64,000 nucleotides of DNA from Chryseobacterium sp. 18061 (GCA_902706205.1 CACSKA010000008.1:163923-227922); one strand, 5' to 3'; positions 1-9,011 are shown, counted from the first letter of the stretch. Notes: generated by a model from the letters alone, not told the origin. Translations and numbers: made by a program.

Positions 1-147
1 CTGAAGCTCCTTCGCCACTTCGGTGCCCGCTATCGACAGCGTGGCACGGTCAGCGTAATTCACCGCGGTAACAATAAAGATAATCAGCAGAATTAAATGG
101 CGGGTATTCATTCCTCTTTTAGATTCAACAGCACTGTCCAGCATCAT
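1..147 (-). CDS. garP: Galactarate/glucarate/glycerate transporter GarP, N-terminal part
   Basis: Only the first 49 codons lie in the window; the gene runs off the left edge. The minus strand from 147 begins with two Met codons, then a short polar stretch and a hydrophobic first membrane helix, followed by NYADRATLSIAG, the start of the MFS anion:cation symporter (ACS) family as in E. coli GarP. The protein is an inner-membrane proton symporter for D-galactarate and D-glucarate. It is divergent from garD as in E. coli, where garPLRK and garD share the activator CdaR. The start could be 147 or 144. Confidence 0.88.
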   Translation of the reverse strand, partial: MMLDSAVESKRGMNTRHLILLIIFIVTAVNYADRATLSIAGTEVAKELQ

Positions 148-508
148 GTTATTATCCTCGGGTACAGGGCATTATCATTCTTATTTTGTAAGATGTTTTA
201 ATTCTGCTTTTGTTTTATTAAACGCGGCAGACACAATGAAATTGCCATTCAGTATAAGTAAGCCCCGTGGAATACACATTGTGCAATCTTCCAATATCAA
301 CAAGGTGACACCAATGGCTTTCAGGCATATGCACAGGATGATGGGCGCTGCCACACAGTTCCTATGTTCCCTCGCCTTCCTGCGCATAGCCTGACGATAA
401 GAGGTGATCTGCGTCACATTATCAATGCCATACTCCTGACATTCTTTATTCCAGTGACCTTTTTCGCTTTATTTCGCTTCAACATTTTTTGCTGGAGAAT
501 ACTGGACA
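148..508. promoter_or_regulatory. garP-garD divergent intergenic region
   Basis: A 361-base gap between divergent garP and garD with no credible gene; the short frames in it lack ribosome sites and family resemblance. It must hold both promoters. E. coli controls these genes with CdaR and CRP. A CRP-like site is visible (listed separately), but I could not assign a CdaR site by eye. Confidence 0.6.
403..418. promoter_or_regulatory. Candidate CRP-cAMP binding site upstream of garD
   Basis: GGTGA-N6-TCACA matches the CRP consensus TGTGA-N6-TCACA with one mismatch and lies about 90 bases before the garD start. Catabolite control of sugar-acid use makes the placement sensible. Binding is inferred from the motif only. 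Confidence 0.45.
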
Positions 509-2080
509 ATGGCAGAGATCGAAATCCGACAATCACCGCCGCAGGCGTTTTATATAAAAGTGCACGATACCGATAATGTCGCCATTATTGTGAACGATAA
601 CGGATTAAAAGCCGGAACACGTTTTGCGGATGGTCTGACGCTGATTGAACATATTCCACAGGGGCACAAAGTCGCACTGGTGGATATTCCTCATCACGGC
701 GAAATCGTGCGCTACGGTGAAGTGATTGGCTATGCGGTACGCGATATTGTGCAAGGCAGCTGGATTGATGAATCCACCGTCGAACTGCCAAAAGCGCCGC
801 CGCTGGAAACCCTGCCGTTGGCGACCCGCGTGCCGGAACCGTTACCGCCGCTGGAAGGCCACACCTTCGAAGGCTATCGCAACGCCGACGGCAGCGTCGG
901 CACCAAAAACCTGCTCGGCATCACCACCAGCGTGCACTGCGTGGCGGGCGTAGTGGATTACGTGGTGAAAATCATCGAACGCGATCTGCTGCCGAAATAC
1001 CCGAACGTCGACGGCGTTGTTGGCCTCAACCACCTTTACGGCTGCGGCGTGGCGATCAATGCGCCGGCAGCGGTGGTGCCGATTCGCACTATTCACAACC
1101 TCGCGCTGAACCCCAACTTTGGCGGCGAAGTGATGGTGGTTGGATTAGGTTGTGAAAAACTTCAGCCCGAACGTTTGCTGCAAGGCACGGAAGATGTGCA
1201 GGCCATTCCGGTCGATAGCGCGAGCATCGTGCGTTTGCAGGACGAACATCACGTCGGATTCCGCTCAATGGTCGACGATATTTTACAGGTCGCCGAACGC
1301 CATCTGGTGAAGCTCAACCAGCGCCAGCGCGAAACCTGCCCGGCTTCTGAACTGGTGGTCGGGATGCAGTGCGGCGGCAGCGATGCATTTTCCGGCGTGA
1401 CCGCCAACCCGGCGGTGGGCTACGCCTCTGACCTGCTGGTGCGCTGCGGCGCCACGGTAATGTTCTCGGAAGTGACCGAAGTGCGCGATGCCATTCATCT
1501 GCTCACGCCGCGCGTTATCAACGAAGAGGTCGGCAAACGCCTGCTGGAAGAGATGGCCTGGTACGATAACTATCTCGATATGGGCAAAACCGACCGCAGC
1601 GCTAACCCATCGCCTGGCAATAAAAAAGGCGGTCTGGCAAACGTGGTGGAAAAAGCCCTCGGCTCGATTGCAAAATCCGGCCAGAGCGCGATTGTCGAAG
1701 TGCTTTCTCCGGGGCAACGCCCGACCAAACGCGGCCTGATTTACGCCGCCACGCCTGCCAGCGATTTTGTCTGCGGCACGCAGCAGGTGGCGTCCGGGAT
1801 CACCGTGCAGGTATTTACCACCGGGCGCGGCACGCCGTACGGTCTGGTGGCGGTACCGGTTATCAAGATGGCTACGCGCACCGAGCTGGCGAACCGCTGG
1901 TATGACTTAATGGATATCAATGCTGGAACGATTGCGACAGGCGAAGAGAGCATTGAGGATGTGGGCTGGAAACTGTTCCACTTCATTCTGGACGTCGCCA
2001 GCGGGCGTAAAAAAACGTTTTCCGACCAGTGGGGACTGCACAATCAACTGGCGGTGTTTAACCCCGCCCCCGTGACCTGA
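509..2080 (+). CDS. garD: Galactarate dehydratase (L-threo-forming)
   Basis: Dehydrates meso-galactarate to 5-dehydro-4-deoxy-D-glucarate, the first cytoplasmic step of galactarate use, in an iron-dependent reaction. The 523-residue product has the same length as E. coli GarD and is nearly collinear with it. An N-terminal SAF-like domain (about 1-100) precedes the UxaA/GarD catalytic domains, with recognisable stretches such as LNHLYGCGVAINAP and GMQCGGSDAFSGVTANP. The start is ATG with GGAG about 11 bases upstream, slightly far. It is divergent from garP and convergent with the beta-lactamase gene. No defects seen. Confidence 0.97.
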   Translation: MAEIEIRQSPPQAFYIKVHDTDNVAIIVNDNGLKAGTRFADGLTLIEHIPQGHKVALVDIPHHGEIVRYGEVIGYAVRDIVQGSWIDESTVELPKAPPLETLPLATRVPEPLPPLEGHTFEGYRNADGSVGTKNLLGITTSVHCVAGVVDYVVKIIERDLLPKYPNVDGVVGLNHLYGCGVAINAPAAVVPIRTIHNLALNPNFGGEVMVVGLGCEKLQPERLLQGTEDVQAIPVDSASIVRLQDEHHVGFRSMVDDILQVAERHLVKLNQRQRETCPASELVVGMQCGGSDAFSGVTANPAVGYASDLLVRCGATVMFSEVTEVRDAIHLLTPRVINEEVGKRLLEEMAWYDNYLDMGKTDRSANPSPGNKKGGLANVVEKALGSIAKSGQSAIVEVLSPGQRPTKRGLIYAATPASDFVCGTQQVASGITVQVFTTGRGTPYGLVAVPVIKMATRTELANRWYDLMDINAGTIATGEESIEDVGWKLFHFILDVASGRKKTFSDQWGLHNQLAVFNPAPVT

Positions 2081-2084
2081 TACC

Positions 2085-2125
2085 CAAAAAATAGCCCGGC
2101 AGTGAACACACCGCCGGGCTTTTTT
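2085..2125. terminator. Bidirectional terminator between garD and ampC
   Basis: AGCCCGGC (2093-2100) pairs with GCCGGGCT (2113-2120) around a 12-base loop. A T-run follows on the plus strand and an A-run (2085-2091) precedes it, so it can stop both garD and the convergent beta-lactamase transcript. Confidence 0.85.
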
Positions 2126-2131
2126 ATCTGC

Positions 2132-3283
2132 TTATTGCAGCGTGTTGAGGATGGAATTTGCCGCTTTCACCCGCTCGGTATTCGGGTACATTTTGTTGGC
2201 CAGCATCACGATGCCGATTTGTTTTTCAGGAATGAACGCCACGTACGCGCCAAAGCCGTTGGTCGACCCGGTTTTATGCACCAGAGAGGCTCTCACCGGC
2301 GCAACCGGCGGATCCATCGCCGCCACAGGTGAAGCCGCCAGTGCCACTTTATTATCGCTGCCGTTAATGACGGTCGCCGCCGCAACCGGCCAGTTCAGCA
2401 TTTCCCAGCCTAAACCCTGATACATACTGCCGCTGCGCCAATAGCGCGACTGTGCAAGCTCCAGCCCTTTTTGCAGAGTTGGCTGTTTTACCTGATGCGG
2501 ATTCATGTTGTATTGCACCCAGCTCGCCATGTCTTCGACGGTGGATTTCACGCCGTAGGCTTCGGCATCCAACATTCCCGGCCCGACGTGCATGGCTTTG
2601 CCGTCACGATAGCCCCAGGCGTAATGACCTTCTTCACTGGCCGGCACGGTGAGCCAGGTATGTTTGAGATTCAATGGGTGCAGAACGCGCTGGCGCATCG
2701 CATCGTTAAACGTCATCCCGGAGGGTTTCACCGCCAGCGCACCAAACAGGCCAATGCTCGAGTTGGCGTACTGACGACGCGTTCCCGGCGCCCAGTCCGG
2801 CTGCCAGTTCTGGTAAAACTTCAGCAGCGCGACCTGATTATCGACCTCATCCGGCACCTGCAACGGCAAGCCGCCGGCGGTGTAGGTCGCCAGATCCAGC
2901 AAAGTGATGCCCTTCCACTGCTTACCTGTCAATTCTGGCCAGTATTTGCTGGCCGGATCACTCAGCTTCACTTCCCCGCGCGCCACGATATCGCCGCCCA
3001 GCACTCCGGTGAAAGTTTTACTCACGGAGCCCAGCTCAAAAATCGTCTGCGTCGTCACCGGCACCTTTTTCGCGATGTCGGCCACGCCGTAGGTAAAGAA
3101 ATGCGGTTTGCCCTGATAAATCACCGCTACAGCCATGCCGGGAATGGCCTGCACGTTGATCATCGGTTTAAGCGTTTGATTCACAACCTCTTCTAACTGT
3201 TTGTCACTCAATGTTTTTTGCGTGGCAAAGGCAGAAAAGGAGGCGCTCAGAACCAGCGCATAGCAGAGTGTTTTTTTCATCAT
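2132..3283 (-). CDS. ampC: Class C (AmpC-type) serine beta-lactamase
   Basis: Periplasmic serine hydrolase of the AmpC/CMY/ACT type, 383 residues with a cleavable signal peptide of about 20 residues ending SAFA. All class C catalytic elements are present in precursor numbering: SVSK (nucleophile S86, K89), YAN (Y172-N174), KTG (K337-G339) and the downstream Asn at 368; relative spacing matches standard class C numbering with a two-residue insertion near the mature N-terminus. The start is the first of two adjacent ATGs, with GGAAG 7 bases upstream; a longer in-frame start lacks a ribosome site. No ampR lies upstream; the neighbours are garD and gatY, not frd/blc as around enterobacterial ampC. 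Inference: non-inducible expression at this locus. Confidence 0.95.
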   Translation of the reverse strand: MMKKTLCYALVLSASFSAFATQKTLSDKQLEEVVNQTLKPMINVQAIPGMAVAVIYQGKPHFFTYGVADIAKKVPVTTQTIFELGSVSKTFTGVLGGDIVARGEVKLSDPASKYWPELTGKQWKGITLLDLATYTAGGLPLQVPDEVDNQVALLKFYQNWQPDWAPGTRRQYANSSIGLFGALAVKPSGMTFNDAMRQRVLHPLNLKHTWLTVPASEEGHYAWGYRDGKAMHVGPGMLDAEAYGVKSTVEDMASWVQYNMNPHQVKQPTLQKGLELAQSRYWRSGSMYQGLGWEMLNWPVAAATVINGSDNKVALAASPVAAMDPPVAPVRASLVHKTGSTNGFGAYVAFIPEKQIGIVMLANKMYPNTERVKAANSILNTLQ

Positions 3284-3467
3284 TGAAATTCTTCCATAAG
3301 TAACATGACAGAGGGTCCGGCATATCAGACGCACTCAGTCTGCGGGATTTGACTGTGACGAACAAACGATTAAAGGCCAGAGCATTTCAATGGCGCGCGG
3401 TTTGTCCGCGTTTGTCGCGTCTGGATGCGCTTTCCTCACGCAAAAACTTTCATAACCCTTCCATCCC

Positions 3468-3557
3468 TTTCGATTATTTCGTTTATTCGATCCAAATCAC
3501 AAAACAACATTACGAAAGCCTATATTTTATTTCGAAGAAAACAAACGAAAGAATTCG
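3468..3557. promoter_or_regulatory. Candidate GatR operator region upstream of gatY
   Basis: The gatY leader carries repeated TTCG/CGAA cores: TTTCGATTATTTCG (3468-3481), TTATTCGATC (3483-3492), TACGAAAG (3511-3518), TTTCGAAG (3530-3537) and AACGAAAG (3544-3551). DeoR-family repressors commonly bind repeats of this kind. A CRP-like half site (TCACA, complement TGTGA) is at 3497-3501. Similar TTTCGAAA and CTTCGATTAC words occur before gatR (9045-9085), which suggests GatR controls both. Operator assignment is inference. Confidence 0.4.
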
Positions 3558-3565
3558 GAGGAAGA

Positions 3566-4420
3566 ATGTTCATCATTTCGACCAAATCGATGTTAAAGAA
3601 GGCTCAGCGTGAAGGTTATGCCGTTCCTGCTTTCAACATCCACAATCTCGAGACGCTGCAGGTGGTGGTTGAAACCGCATCTGAGCTCCGCTCTCCGCTG
3701 ATTGTGGCCGGTACGCCGGGAACGTTCAGCTATGCAGGAACAGGGAATATCGTGGCGATCGCCGCAGAGCTCGCCAGAAGCTACAACCATCCTCTCGCAG
3801 TGCACCTCGATCACCATGAAAGCGGAACTGACATTGAACAAAAGGTGAAAGCTGGTGTGCGGTCGGTGATGATCGACGGTTCCCACCACGCATTTGCCGA
3901 AAATATAGCGTTAGTGAAAAGCGTTACCGATGACTGCCATCGCTATGACGTCAGCGTAGAAGCCGAGCTGGGTCGCCTCGGCGGTCAGGAAGACGATTTA
4001 ACCGTTGACGCCAAAGACGCGCTCTATACCCATCCGCTTCAGGCACGTGAGTTCGTTGAAAAAACGGGTATTGATTCACTGGCGGTCGCCATTGGTTCCG
4101 CCCATGGGCTGTATGTTGGTGAACCAAAACTCGACTTTGATCGTCTGGCAGAAATTCGTCAGCAGGTCGATATCCCGCTGGTTTTGCATGGCGCATCAGG
4201 GCTTCCGACAGAGGATATTCGCCGCGCTATTGCGCTGGGTATTTGCAAAGTAAACGTCGCGACCGAGCTCAAAATGGCCTTCGCCAATGCGCTTAAAGAC
4301 TATTTGAGCATTCACCCCGATGCCAGCGATCCGCGGCATTACATGATCCCCGCCAAATCGGCGATGAAGCAGGTCGTGCAGAAAGTTATTTTTGATTGCG
4401 GCAGTGAAGGGAAGCTGTAG
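3566..4420 (+). CDS. gatY: D-tagatose-1,6-bisphosphate aldolase, catalytic subunit GatY
   Basis: Class II zinc aldolase that splits tagatose-1,6-bisphosphate into dihydroxyacetone phosphate and glyceraldehyde-3-phosphate, the last step of galactitol breakdown. The 284 residues equal E. coli GatY. Catalytic D82 and the zinc ligands H83, H180 and H208 are all in place (HLDHHE, GSAHG, LHGASG). The sequence resembles GatY (opening MFIISTK, ending CGSEG) more than the paralogue KbaY. The ATG at 3566 follows a strong GGAGGA ribosome site; the frame extends upstream but without such a signal. It is the first gene of the gat operon. Confidence 0.96.
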   Translation: MFIISTKSMLKKAQREGYAVPAFNIHNLETLQVVVETASELRSPLIVAGTPGTFSYAGTGNIVAIAAELARSYNHPLAVHLDHHESGTDIEQKVKAGVRSVMIDGSHHAFAENIALVKSVTDDCHRYDVSVEAELGRLGGQEDDLTVDAKDALYTHPLQAREFVEKTGIDSLAVAIGSAHGLYVGEPKLDFDRLAEIRQQVDIPLVLHGASGLPTEDIRRAIALGICKVNVATELKMAFANALKDYLSIHPDASDPRHYMIPAKSAMKQVVQKVIFDCGSEGKL

Positions 4421-4473
4421 CACATGAATTTAATTATTTTAATTCAAAGCATTAACCACTTTCGGAGAACGTA

Positions 4474-5745
4474 GTGAAAGAGATAATCGCTCGACATAAA
4501 CGCGGTGAACATTTGGGAATTTGCTCCGTCTGTTCCGCGCACCCGCTGGTCATTGAGGCCGCCTTACGTTTCGATCTGGATAGCGACAATAAAGTGCTTA
4601 TCGAAGCGACCTCGAATCAGGTCAATCAGTTTGGGGGGTATACCGGAATGAAGCCCGCTGATTTTCGGGACTTTGTCTATGAGATTGCGAAAGACGTCGG
4701 TTTCCCACCAGAAAGGCTGATCCTCGGCGGCGATCATCTTGGGCCCAACTGCTGGCAAAATGAAGCAGCCGCAGTCGCCATGGAAAAATCCGTTGAATTG
4801 ATTAAGGCCTATGTCGCTGCTGGGTTCAGCAAAATCCACCTTGATGCGTCGATGTCTTGTGCGGATGACCCTACACCGCTTGATCCAACGGTCGTCGCTG
4901 AACGTGCCGCCATCCTTTGCAAGGCCGCAGAAACCACAGCAACGGACGAACAAAAATGCGCTCTGACGTATGTCATCGGCACCGAAGTTCCCGTTCCAGG
5001 CGGGGAAGCCAGCACTATAGGAACAGTCCATGTCACACGTGAGAAAGACGCGGCCCGCACCCTCGAAACCCATCAAATCGCCTTCAGTGCATTAGGGCTG
5101 GAAGAAGCCCTAAGCCGGGTGATCGCGATTGTCGTGCAGCCAGGGGTGGAATTCGATCATACCCAGATCATTCACTATCAGCCGCATGCCGCCGAGGCGT
5201 TGTCTGGCTGGATAAAGCAAACGCCGATGGTCTACGAGGCTCACTCTACGGACTATCAAACCCGTCAGGCATACCACGCGCTGGTTCGCGACCACTATGC
5301 AATCCTGAAAGTTGGTCCGGCGCTCACCTTTGCATTACGAGAAGCCATCTTTGCGTTGGCGCAAATGGAAAACGAGCTGGTCTCCCCTGAGCGTCGCAGC
5401 CGCGTGCTGGAAGTGATTGATGAGGTGATGCTCAACGAACCGGGTTACTGGAAGAAGTATTATCACCCGACCTGGAGCCAGGCGATGGTCGATATTCACT
5501 TCAGTCTCTCTGACCGGACCCGTTACTACTGGCCTCATCCGCGTATCAGACAGAGCGTGGAGAAACTGACGGCCAATCTGAATGAGGTCTCTCTTCCACT
5601 GGGATTAATCAGCCAGTTTATGCCGGTTCAGCTTGAACGCCTGTCTGAAGGTTCTCTCACTCTTACCCCGCACAACCTGATTATCGACAAAATTCAGGAC
5701 GTACTCAGGGCCTATCGTTTTGGCTGTACGGCACAAGCAGCCTGA
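4474..5745 (+). CDS. gatZ: Tagatose-1,6-bisphosphate aldolase accessory subunit GatZ
   Basis: Non-catalytic partner needed for full activity and stability of the GatY aldolase. It is 423 residues against about 420 in E. coli and collinear throughout, including LIEATSNQVNQFGGYTGM, GGDHLGPNCWQ, KIHLDASMSC and VPVPGGEAS. Translation starts at GTG (MKEIIARHK), with CGGAGA just upstream; there is no nearby ATG. It lies 53 bases after gatY and 13 before gatA in the same operon. Confidence 0.95.
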   Translation: MKEIIARHKRGEHLGICSVCSAHPLVIEAALRFDLDSDNKVLIEATSNQVNQFGGYTGMKPADFRDFVYEIAKDVGFPPERLILGGDHLGPNCWQNEAAAVAMEKSVELIKAYVAAGFSKIHLDASMSCADDPTPLDPTVVAERAAILCKAAETTATDEQKCALTYVIGTEVPVPGGEASTIGTVHVTREKDAARTLETHQIAFSALGLEEALSRVIAIVVQPGVEFDHTQIIHYQPHAAEALSGWIKQTPMVYEAHSTDYQTRQAYHALVRDHYAILKVGPALTFALREAIFALAQMENELVSPERRSRVLEVIDEVMLNEPGYWKKYYHPTWSQAMVDIHFSLSDRTRYYWPHPRIRQSVEKLTANLNEVSLPLGLISQFMPVQLERLSEGSLTLTPHNLIIDKIQDVLRAYRFGCTAQAA

Positions 5746-5758
5746 ATCCGGAGATTCT

Positions 5759-6223
5759 ATGAGCCAACTCTTTGTTCGAACCGGAATTAACTTCAGCTCG
5801 CGCCAGCAATTGTTGGCACATATTGGTGAAGAAATGCTGGCCAAAGGTGTAGTGCATGACACCTACCCGGCGGCATTGCTGGAACGCGAAGCCGTATTCC
5901 CAACCGGCATTGCGCTTGAGCAGCATGCCATCGCGATCCCTCACTGCGAGGCTGAACATGCAAAATCACCGGCGTTGTATTTGATTCGTCCCACCAGCCC
6001 GGTGAAATTTCAGCAGGCTGATGATGACGAGGAGATCCACGCATCCTTAATCATCGCCCTGATCGTTGAAAACCCAACGGCACAGTTGAAGCTGCTGCGT
6101 CGTCTTTTTGGTGAGCTGCAAAACCCGGACACCCTTGAAGCGTTGCTAAGCGCCCCTGATACCGAACTGGCCACGCTATTCCGGGAAACGGTTCTGGAAC
6201 CTCAACTCTGCGTCCAGAACTAA
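5759..6223 (+). CDS. gatA: PTS galactitol-specific enzyme IIA
   Basis: Cytoplasmic phosphocarrier that accepts phosphate from HPr and passes it to GatB. It is 154 residues, an EIIA-2 (fructose/mannitol-like) domain with the phosphorylated histidine H62 in AIPHCE. The ATG at 5759 is preceded by CCGGAGATT; the longer in-frame start overlaps gatZ and has no ribosome site. Third gene of the operon. Confidence 0.95.
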   Translation: MSQLFVRTGINFSSRQQLLAHIGEEMLAKGVVHDTYPAALLEREAVFPTGIALEQHAIAIPHCEAEHAKSPALYLIRPTSPVKFQQADDDEEIHASLIIALIVENPTAQLKLLRRLFGELQNPDTLEALLSAPDTELATLFRETVLEPQLCVQN

Positions 6224-6252
6224 TAAGAAACTGATAATAAAAGGAATACCCT

Positions 6253-6537
6253 ATGAAACGTAAAATCATTGTGGCCTGCGGTGGCGCAGTAGCAACGTCA
6301 ACTATGGCAGCAGAAGAGATTAAAGAGCTTTGCGAGTCGCACAATATCACTCTCGATTTAGTGCAATGTCGGGTAACGGAAATCGAAACTTATATGGATG
6401 GCGCAGATCTTATCTGCACCACCGCACGCGTTGATCGTACCTTTGGTGATATCCCCGTGGTTCACGGTATGCCGTTTGTTTCCGGCGTGGGTATCGAAGC
6501 CCTGCAGCAAAAAATCCTGAACATCCTCGTGGGGTAA
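6253..6537 (+). CDS. gatB: PTS galactitol-specific enzyme IIB
   Basis: Small phosphocarrier of 94 residues whose phosphorylated cysteine is C9 in the P-loop VACGGAVATST. It takes phosphate from GatA and phosphorylates galactitol as it passes through GatC, giving galactitol-1-phosphate. It lies 29 bases after gatA, with AAAGGAAT upstream of the start, and only 4 bases before gatC, which fits translational coupling of the IIB and IIC subunits. Confidence 0.95.
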   Translation: MKRKIIVACGGAVATSTMAAEEIKELCESHNITLDLVQCRVTEIETYMDGADLICTTARVDRTFGDIPVVHGMPFVSGVGIEALQQKILNILVG

Positions 6538-6541
6538 CGCC

Positions 6542-7915
6542 ATGTTTAGCGAAATAATGCGTTATATCCTCGACTTAGGCCCAACGGTGATGCTGCCTCT
6601 GGTGATCATCGTTTTCTCTAAAGCATTGGGGATGAAGCTCGGCGACTGCTTTAAATCAGGGCTGCATATCGGTATTGGGTTTGTCGGTATTGGGCTGGTG
6701 ATAGGTTTGATGTTGGATTCCATTGGCCCTGCGGCAAAATCCATGGCTGAACAGTTCCAGATAAACCTGCACGTCGTGGATATCGGCTGGCCGGGTTCGT
6801 CTCCGATGACCTGGGCTTCGCAAATTGCGCTGGTTGCTATTCCGATTGCGATTGGCGTTAACATCGTCATGCTCGTCACCCGCATGACCCGCGTCGTTAA
6901 CGTCGATATCTGGAATATCTGGCATATGACCTTTACCGGCGCGATGCTACACCTCGCTACCGGCTCATACTGGATTGGTATTCTCGGGGTCGTCCTTCAC
7001 GCCGCCTTTGTCTATAAACTGGGCGACTGGTTTGCGAAAGACACGCGCGACTTTTTCGAACTGGACGGCATCGCCATCCCACATGGGTCTTCTGCTTATC
7101 TCGGGCCAATCGCCGTACTGGTCGATACGATCATTGAGAAAATCCCCGGACTGAACCGCATCCACTTCAGCGCCGATGACGTTCAGAAACGCTTTGGCCC
7201 CTTCGGCGAACCTGTCACCGTCGGCTTTGTGATGGGCCTGGTGATTGGGCTGCTGGCGGGTTATGACGCCAAAGCCGTCCTGCAATTGGCAGTGAAAACC
7301 GCAGCCGTCATGCTGCTGATGCCGCGAGTCATCAAACCGATTATGGATGGCTTAACCCCTATTGCGAAACATGCGCGTAAACGTCTACAGGCTAAATTTG
7401 GCGGTCAGGAATTCCTGATTGGTCTGGATCCTGCACTGCTGTTGGGGCATACCTCGGTGGTATCAGCGAGCCTGATTTTCATTCCGCTGACCATTCTGAT
7501 TGCCGTTCTGGTACCGGGTAATCAGGTCCTGCCGTTTGGTGACCTGGCAACTATCGGTTTCTTCGTGGCGATGGCGGTTGCGGTTCATCAGGGCAACCTG
7601 TTCCGCACGCTAATTTCAGGCGTCATCATTATGGGGATCACGCTGTGGATTGCCACACAAACCATCGGCTTACATACCCAGCTAGCGCAAAACGCCGGTG
7701 CGTTGAAAACCGGAGGCATGGTGGCCTCAATGGACCAGGGCGGTTCGCCGACTACCTGGCTGCTTATTCAACTCTTCACCTGGCAGAACATCACCGGCTT
7801 CATCATTATCGCCGTGGTTTACCTGACCGGCGTGCTGCTGACCTGGCGTCGGGCGCGTAACTACATCGCCGCTGAAAAAGCCGCAACCCTTCAACAGGCC
7901 GAAAACCTCTCTTAA
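6542..7915 (+). CDS. gatC: PTS galactitol-specific enzyme IIC (permease)
   Basis: Integral inner-membrane channel subunit of the galactitol PTS, 457 residues against about 451 in E. coli. It has many hydrophobic segments from residue 10 onward and the EIIC-Gat signatures LDGIAIPHGSSAYLGP and FLIGLDPALLLGHTSV. It works with GatA and GatB to import galactitol as the 1-phosphate. The start is 4 bases after the gatB stop. Confidence 0.95.
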   Translation: MFSEIMRYILDLGPTVMLPLVIIVFSKALGMKLGDCFKSGLHIGIGFVGIGLVIGLMLDSIGPAAKSMAEQFQINLHVVDIGWPGSSPMTWASQIALVAIPIAIGVNIVMLVTRMTRVVNVDIWNIWHMTFTGAMLHLATGSYWIGILGVVLHAAFVYKLGDWFAKDTRDFFELDGIAIPHGSSAYLGPIAVLVDTIIEKIPGLNRIHFSADDVQKRFGPFGEPVTVGFVMGLVIGLLAGYDAKAVLQLAVKTAAVMLLMPRVIKPIMDGLTPIAKHARKRLQAKFGGQEFLIGLDPALLLGHTSVVSASLIFIPLTILIAVLVPGNQVLPFGDLATIGFFVAMAVAVHQGNLFRTLISGVIIMGITLWIATQTIGLHTQLAQNAGALKTGGMVASMDQGGSPTTWLLIQLFTWQNITGFIIIAVVYLTGVLLTWRRARNYIAAEKAATLQQAENLS

Positions 7916-7921
7916 TACTTT

Positions 7922-7941
7922 GAGGGAGCCTGCGCTCCCTC
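7922..7941 (+). other. Intercistronic hairpin between gatC and gatD
   Basis: GAGGGAGC pairs perfectly with GCTCCCTC around a CTGC loop, right after the gatC stop. No T-run follows, so it is more likely an RNA-stability or differential-expression element than a terminator. That role is inference. Confidence 0.55.
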
Positions 7942-7961
7942 GCACCTTTCTGGAGAATCGT

Positions 7962-9005
7962 ATGAAATCAGTGGTGGTCCACGCTGAGGGAAAAGTGCGC
8001 GTTGAAGAACGCCCTATTCCACAGTTAAAAACCAAGAATGACGTATTGGTCAAAATCGTGAGTTCCGGGCTTTGCGGGTCAGATATTCCGCGCATTTTCG
8101 CGCAAGGCGCGCACTATTATCCGATAACGTTAGGACATGAATTTAGTGGTTATGTTGAATCTTATGGCTCTGAAGTGTGCGACCTGCAACCCGGTGACGC
8201 CGTTGCCTGCGTTCCTCTCCTGCCATGCTTTACGTGTCCGCAGTGCAAACATGGATTCTTCTCACTCTGCAAACAGTACCAGTTTGTCGGCTCACGAAGC
8301 GAAGGCGGAAACGCAGAATACGTCGTGGTCAAACGCGCGAACCTTTACCGTCTGCCGTCGACAATGCCCGTGGAGGATGGCGCGTTCATCGAGCCTATCA
8401 CCGTCGGCTTACATGCCTTCAACCTGGCTCAGGGCTGCGAGGGGAAAAATGTGGTCATTGTCGGGGCCGGCACTATTGGCTTACTGGCCATGCAATGCGC
8501 ACGTGAACTGGGTGCGAAAAGCATTACCGCAGTGGATATCAACCCGGAAAAACTGGCGCTGGCCAGAAGCCTGGGTGCGACTCACGCGTTAAACAGCAGT
8601 GAAATGAGTGCGGCTGATACGCAATCTGTGCTCGCGGAGCATCAGTTTGATCAACTCATTCTCGAAACGGCAGGCACGCCGCAGACCGTCGCACTGTCGA
8701 TTGAAATCGCTGGGCCACGTGCCCAGATTGCATTGGTAGGAACACTGCATAAAGATTTGATGCTGACATCCGCCGTCTTCGGACAGATTCTACGAAAAGA
8801 ACTCACGCTGCTCGGCAGTTGGATGAATTACTCAAGCCCGTGGCCCGGGACAGAATGGGAAACAGCCACCAGGCTATTGACAGAGAAACGCCTACAGCTG
8901 GATCTGTTGATTGCTCATAGGGGCGATATGGAAAGTTACGCCAGCACGATTGAAGCGTTAAAAGGTGCGCCGATGCAGGGGAAAATACTGCTTAGTTTGC
9001 CTTAA
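7962..9005 (+). CDS. gatD: Galactitol-1-phosphate 5-dehydrogenase
   Basis: Zinc- and NAD-dependent medium-chain dehydrogenase that oxidises galactitol-1-phosphate to tagatose-6-phosphate. It is 347 residues (E. coli 346). Catalytic-zinc residues C38, H59 and E60 (GLCGSD, GHE) and the structural-zinc cysteines C89, C92, C95 and C103 are present, followed by a Rossmann fold with GAGTIG. The ATG at 7962 has TGGAGAA upstream. It follows gatC after a hairpin and is the last enzyme gene of the operon. A tagatose-6-phosphate kinase is not encoded here; PfkA/PfkB elsewhere would be needed. Confidence 0.96.
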   Translation: MKSVVVHAEGKVRVEERPIPQLKTKNDVLVKIVSSGLCGSDIPRIFAQGAHYYPITLGHEFSGYVESYGSEVCDLQPGDAVACVPLLPCFTCPQCKHGFFSLCKQYQFVGSRSEGGNAEYVVVKRANLYRLPSTMPVEDGAFIEPITVGLHAFNLAQGCEGKNVVIVGAGTIGLLAMQCARELGAKSITAVDINPEKLALARSLGATHALNSSEMSAADTQSVLAEHQFDQLILETAGTPQTVALSIEIAGPRAQIALVGTLHKDLMLTSAVFGQILRKELTLLGSWMNYSSPWPGTEWETATRLLTEKRLQLDLLIAHRGDMESYASTIEALKGAPMQGKILLSLP

Positions 9006-9011
9006 AAACAG

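Noticed and set aside
148..508. Short open frames in the garP-garD gap
   Set aside because: No ribosome sites, overlapping on both strands, no resemblance to known small proteins; the region is a divergent promoter.
3349..3565. A frame upstream of gatY as a small gene or N-terminal extension
   Set aside because: It covers the promoter, lacks a ribosome site, and GatY homologues start at MxxxSTK after the GGAGGA at 3557-3562.
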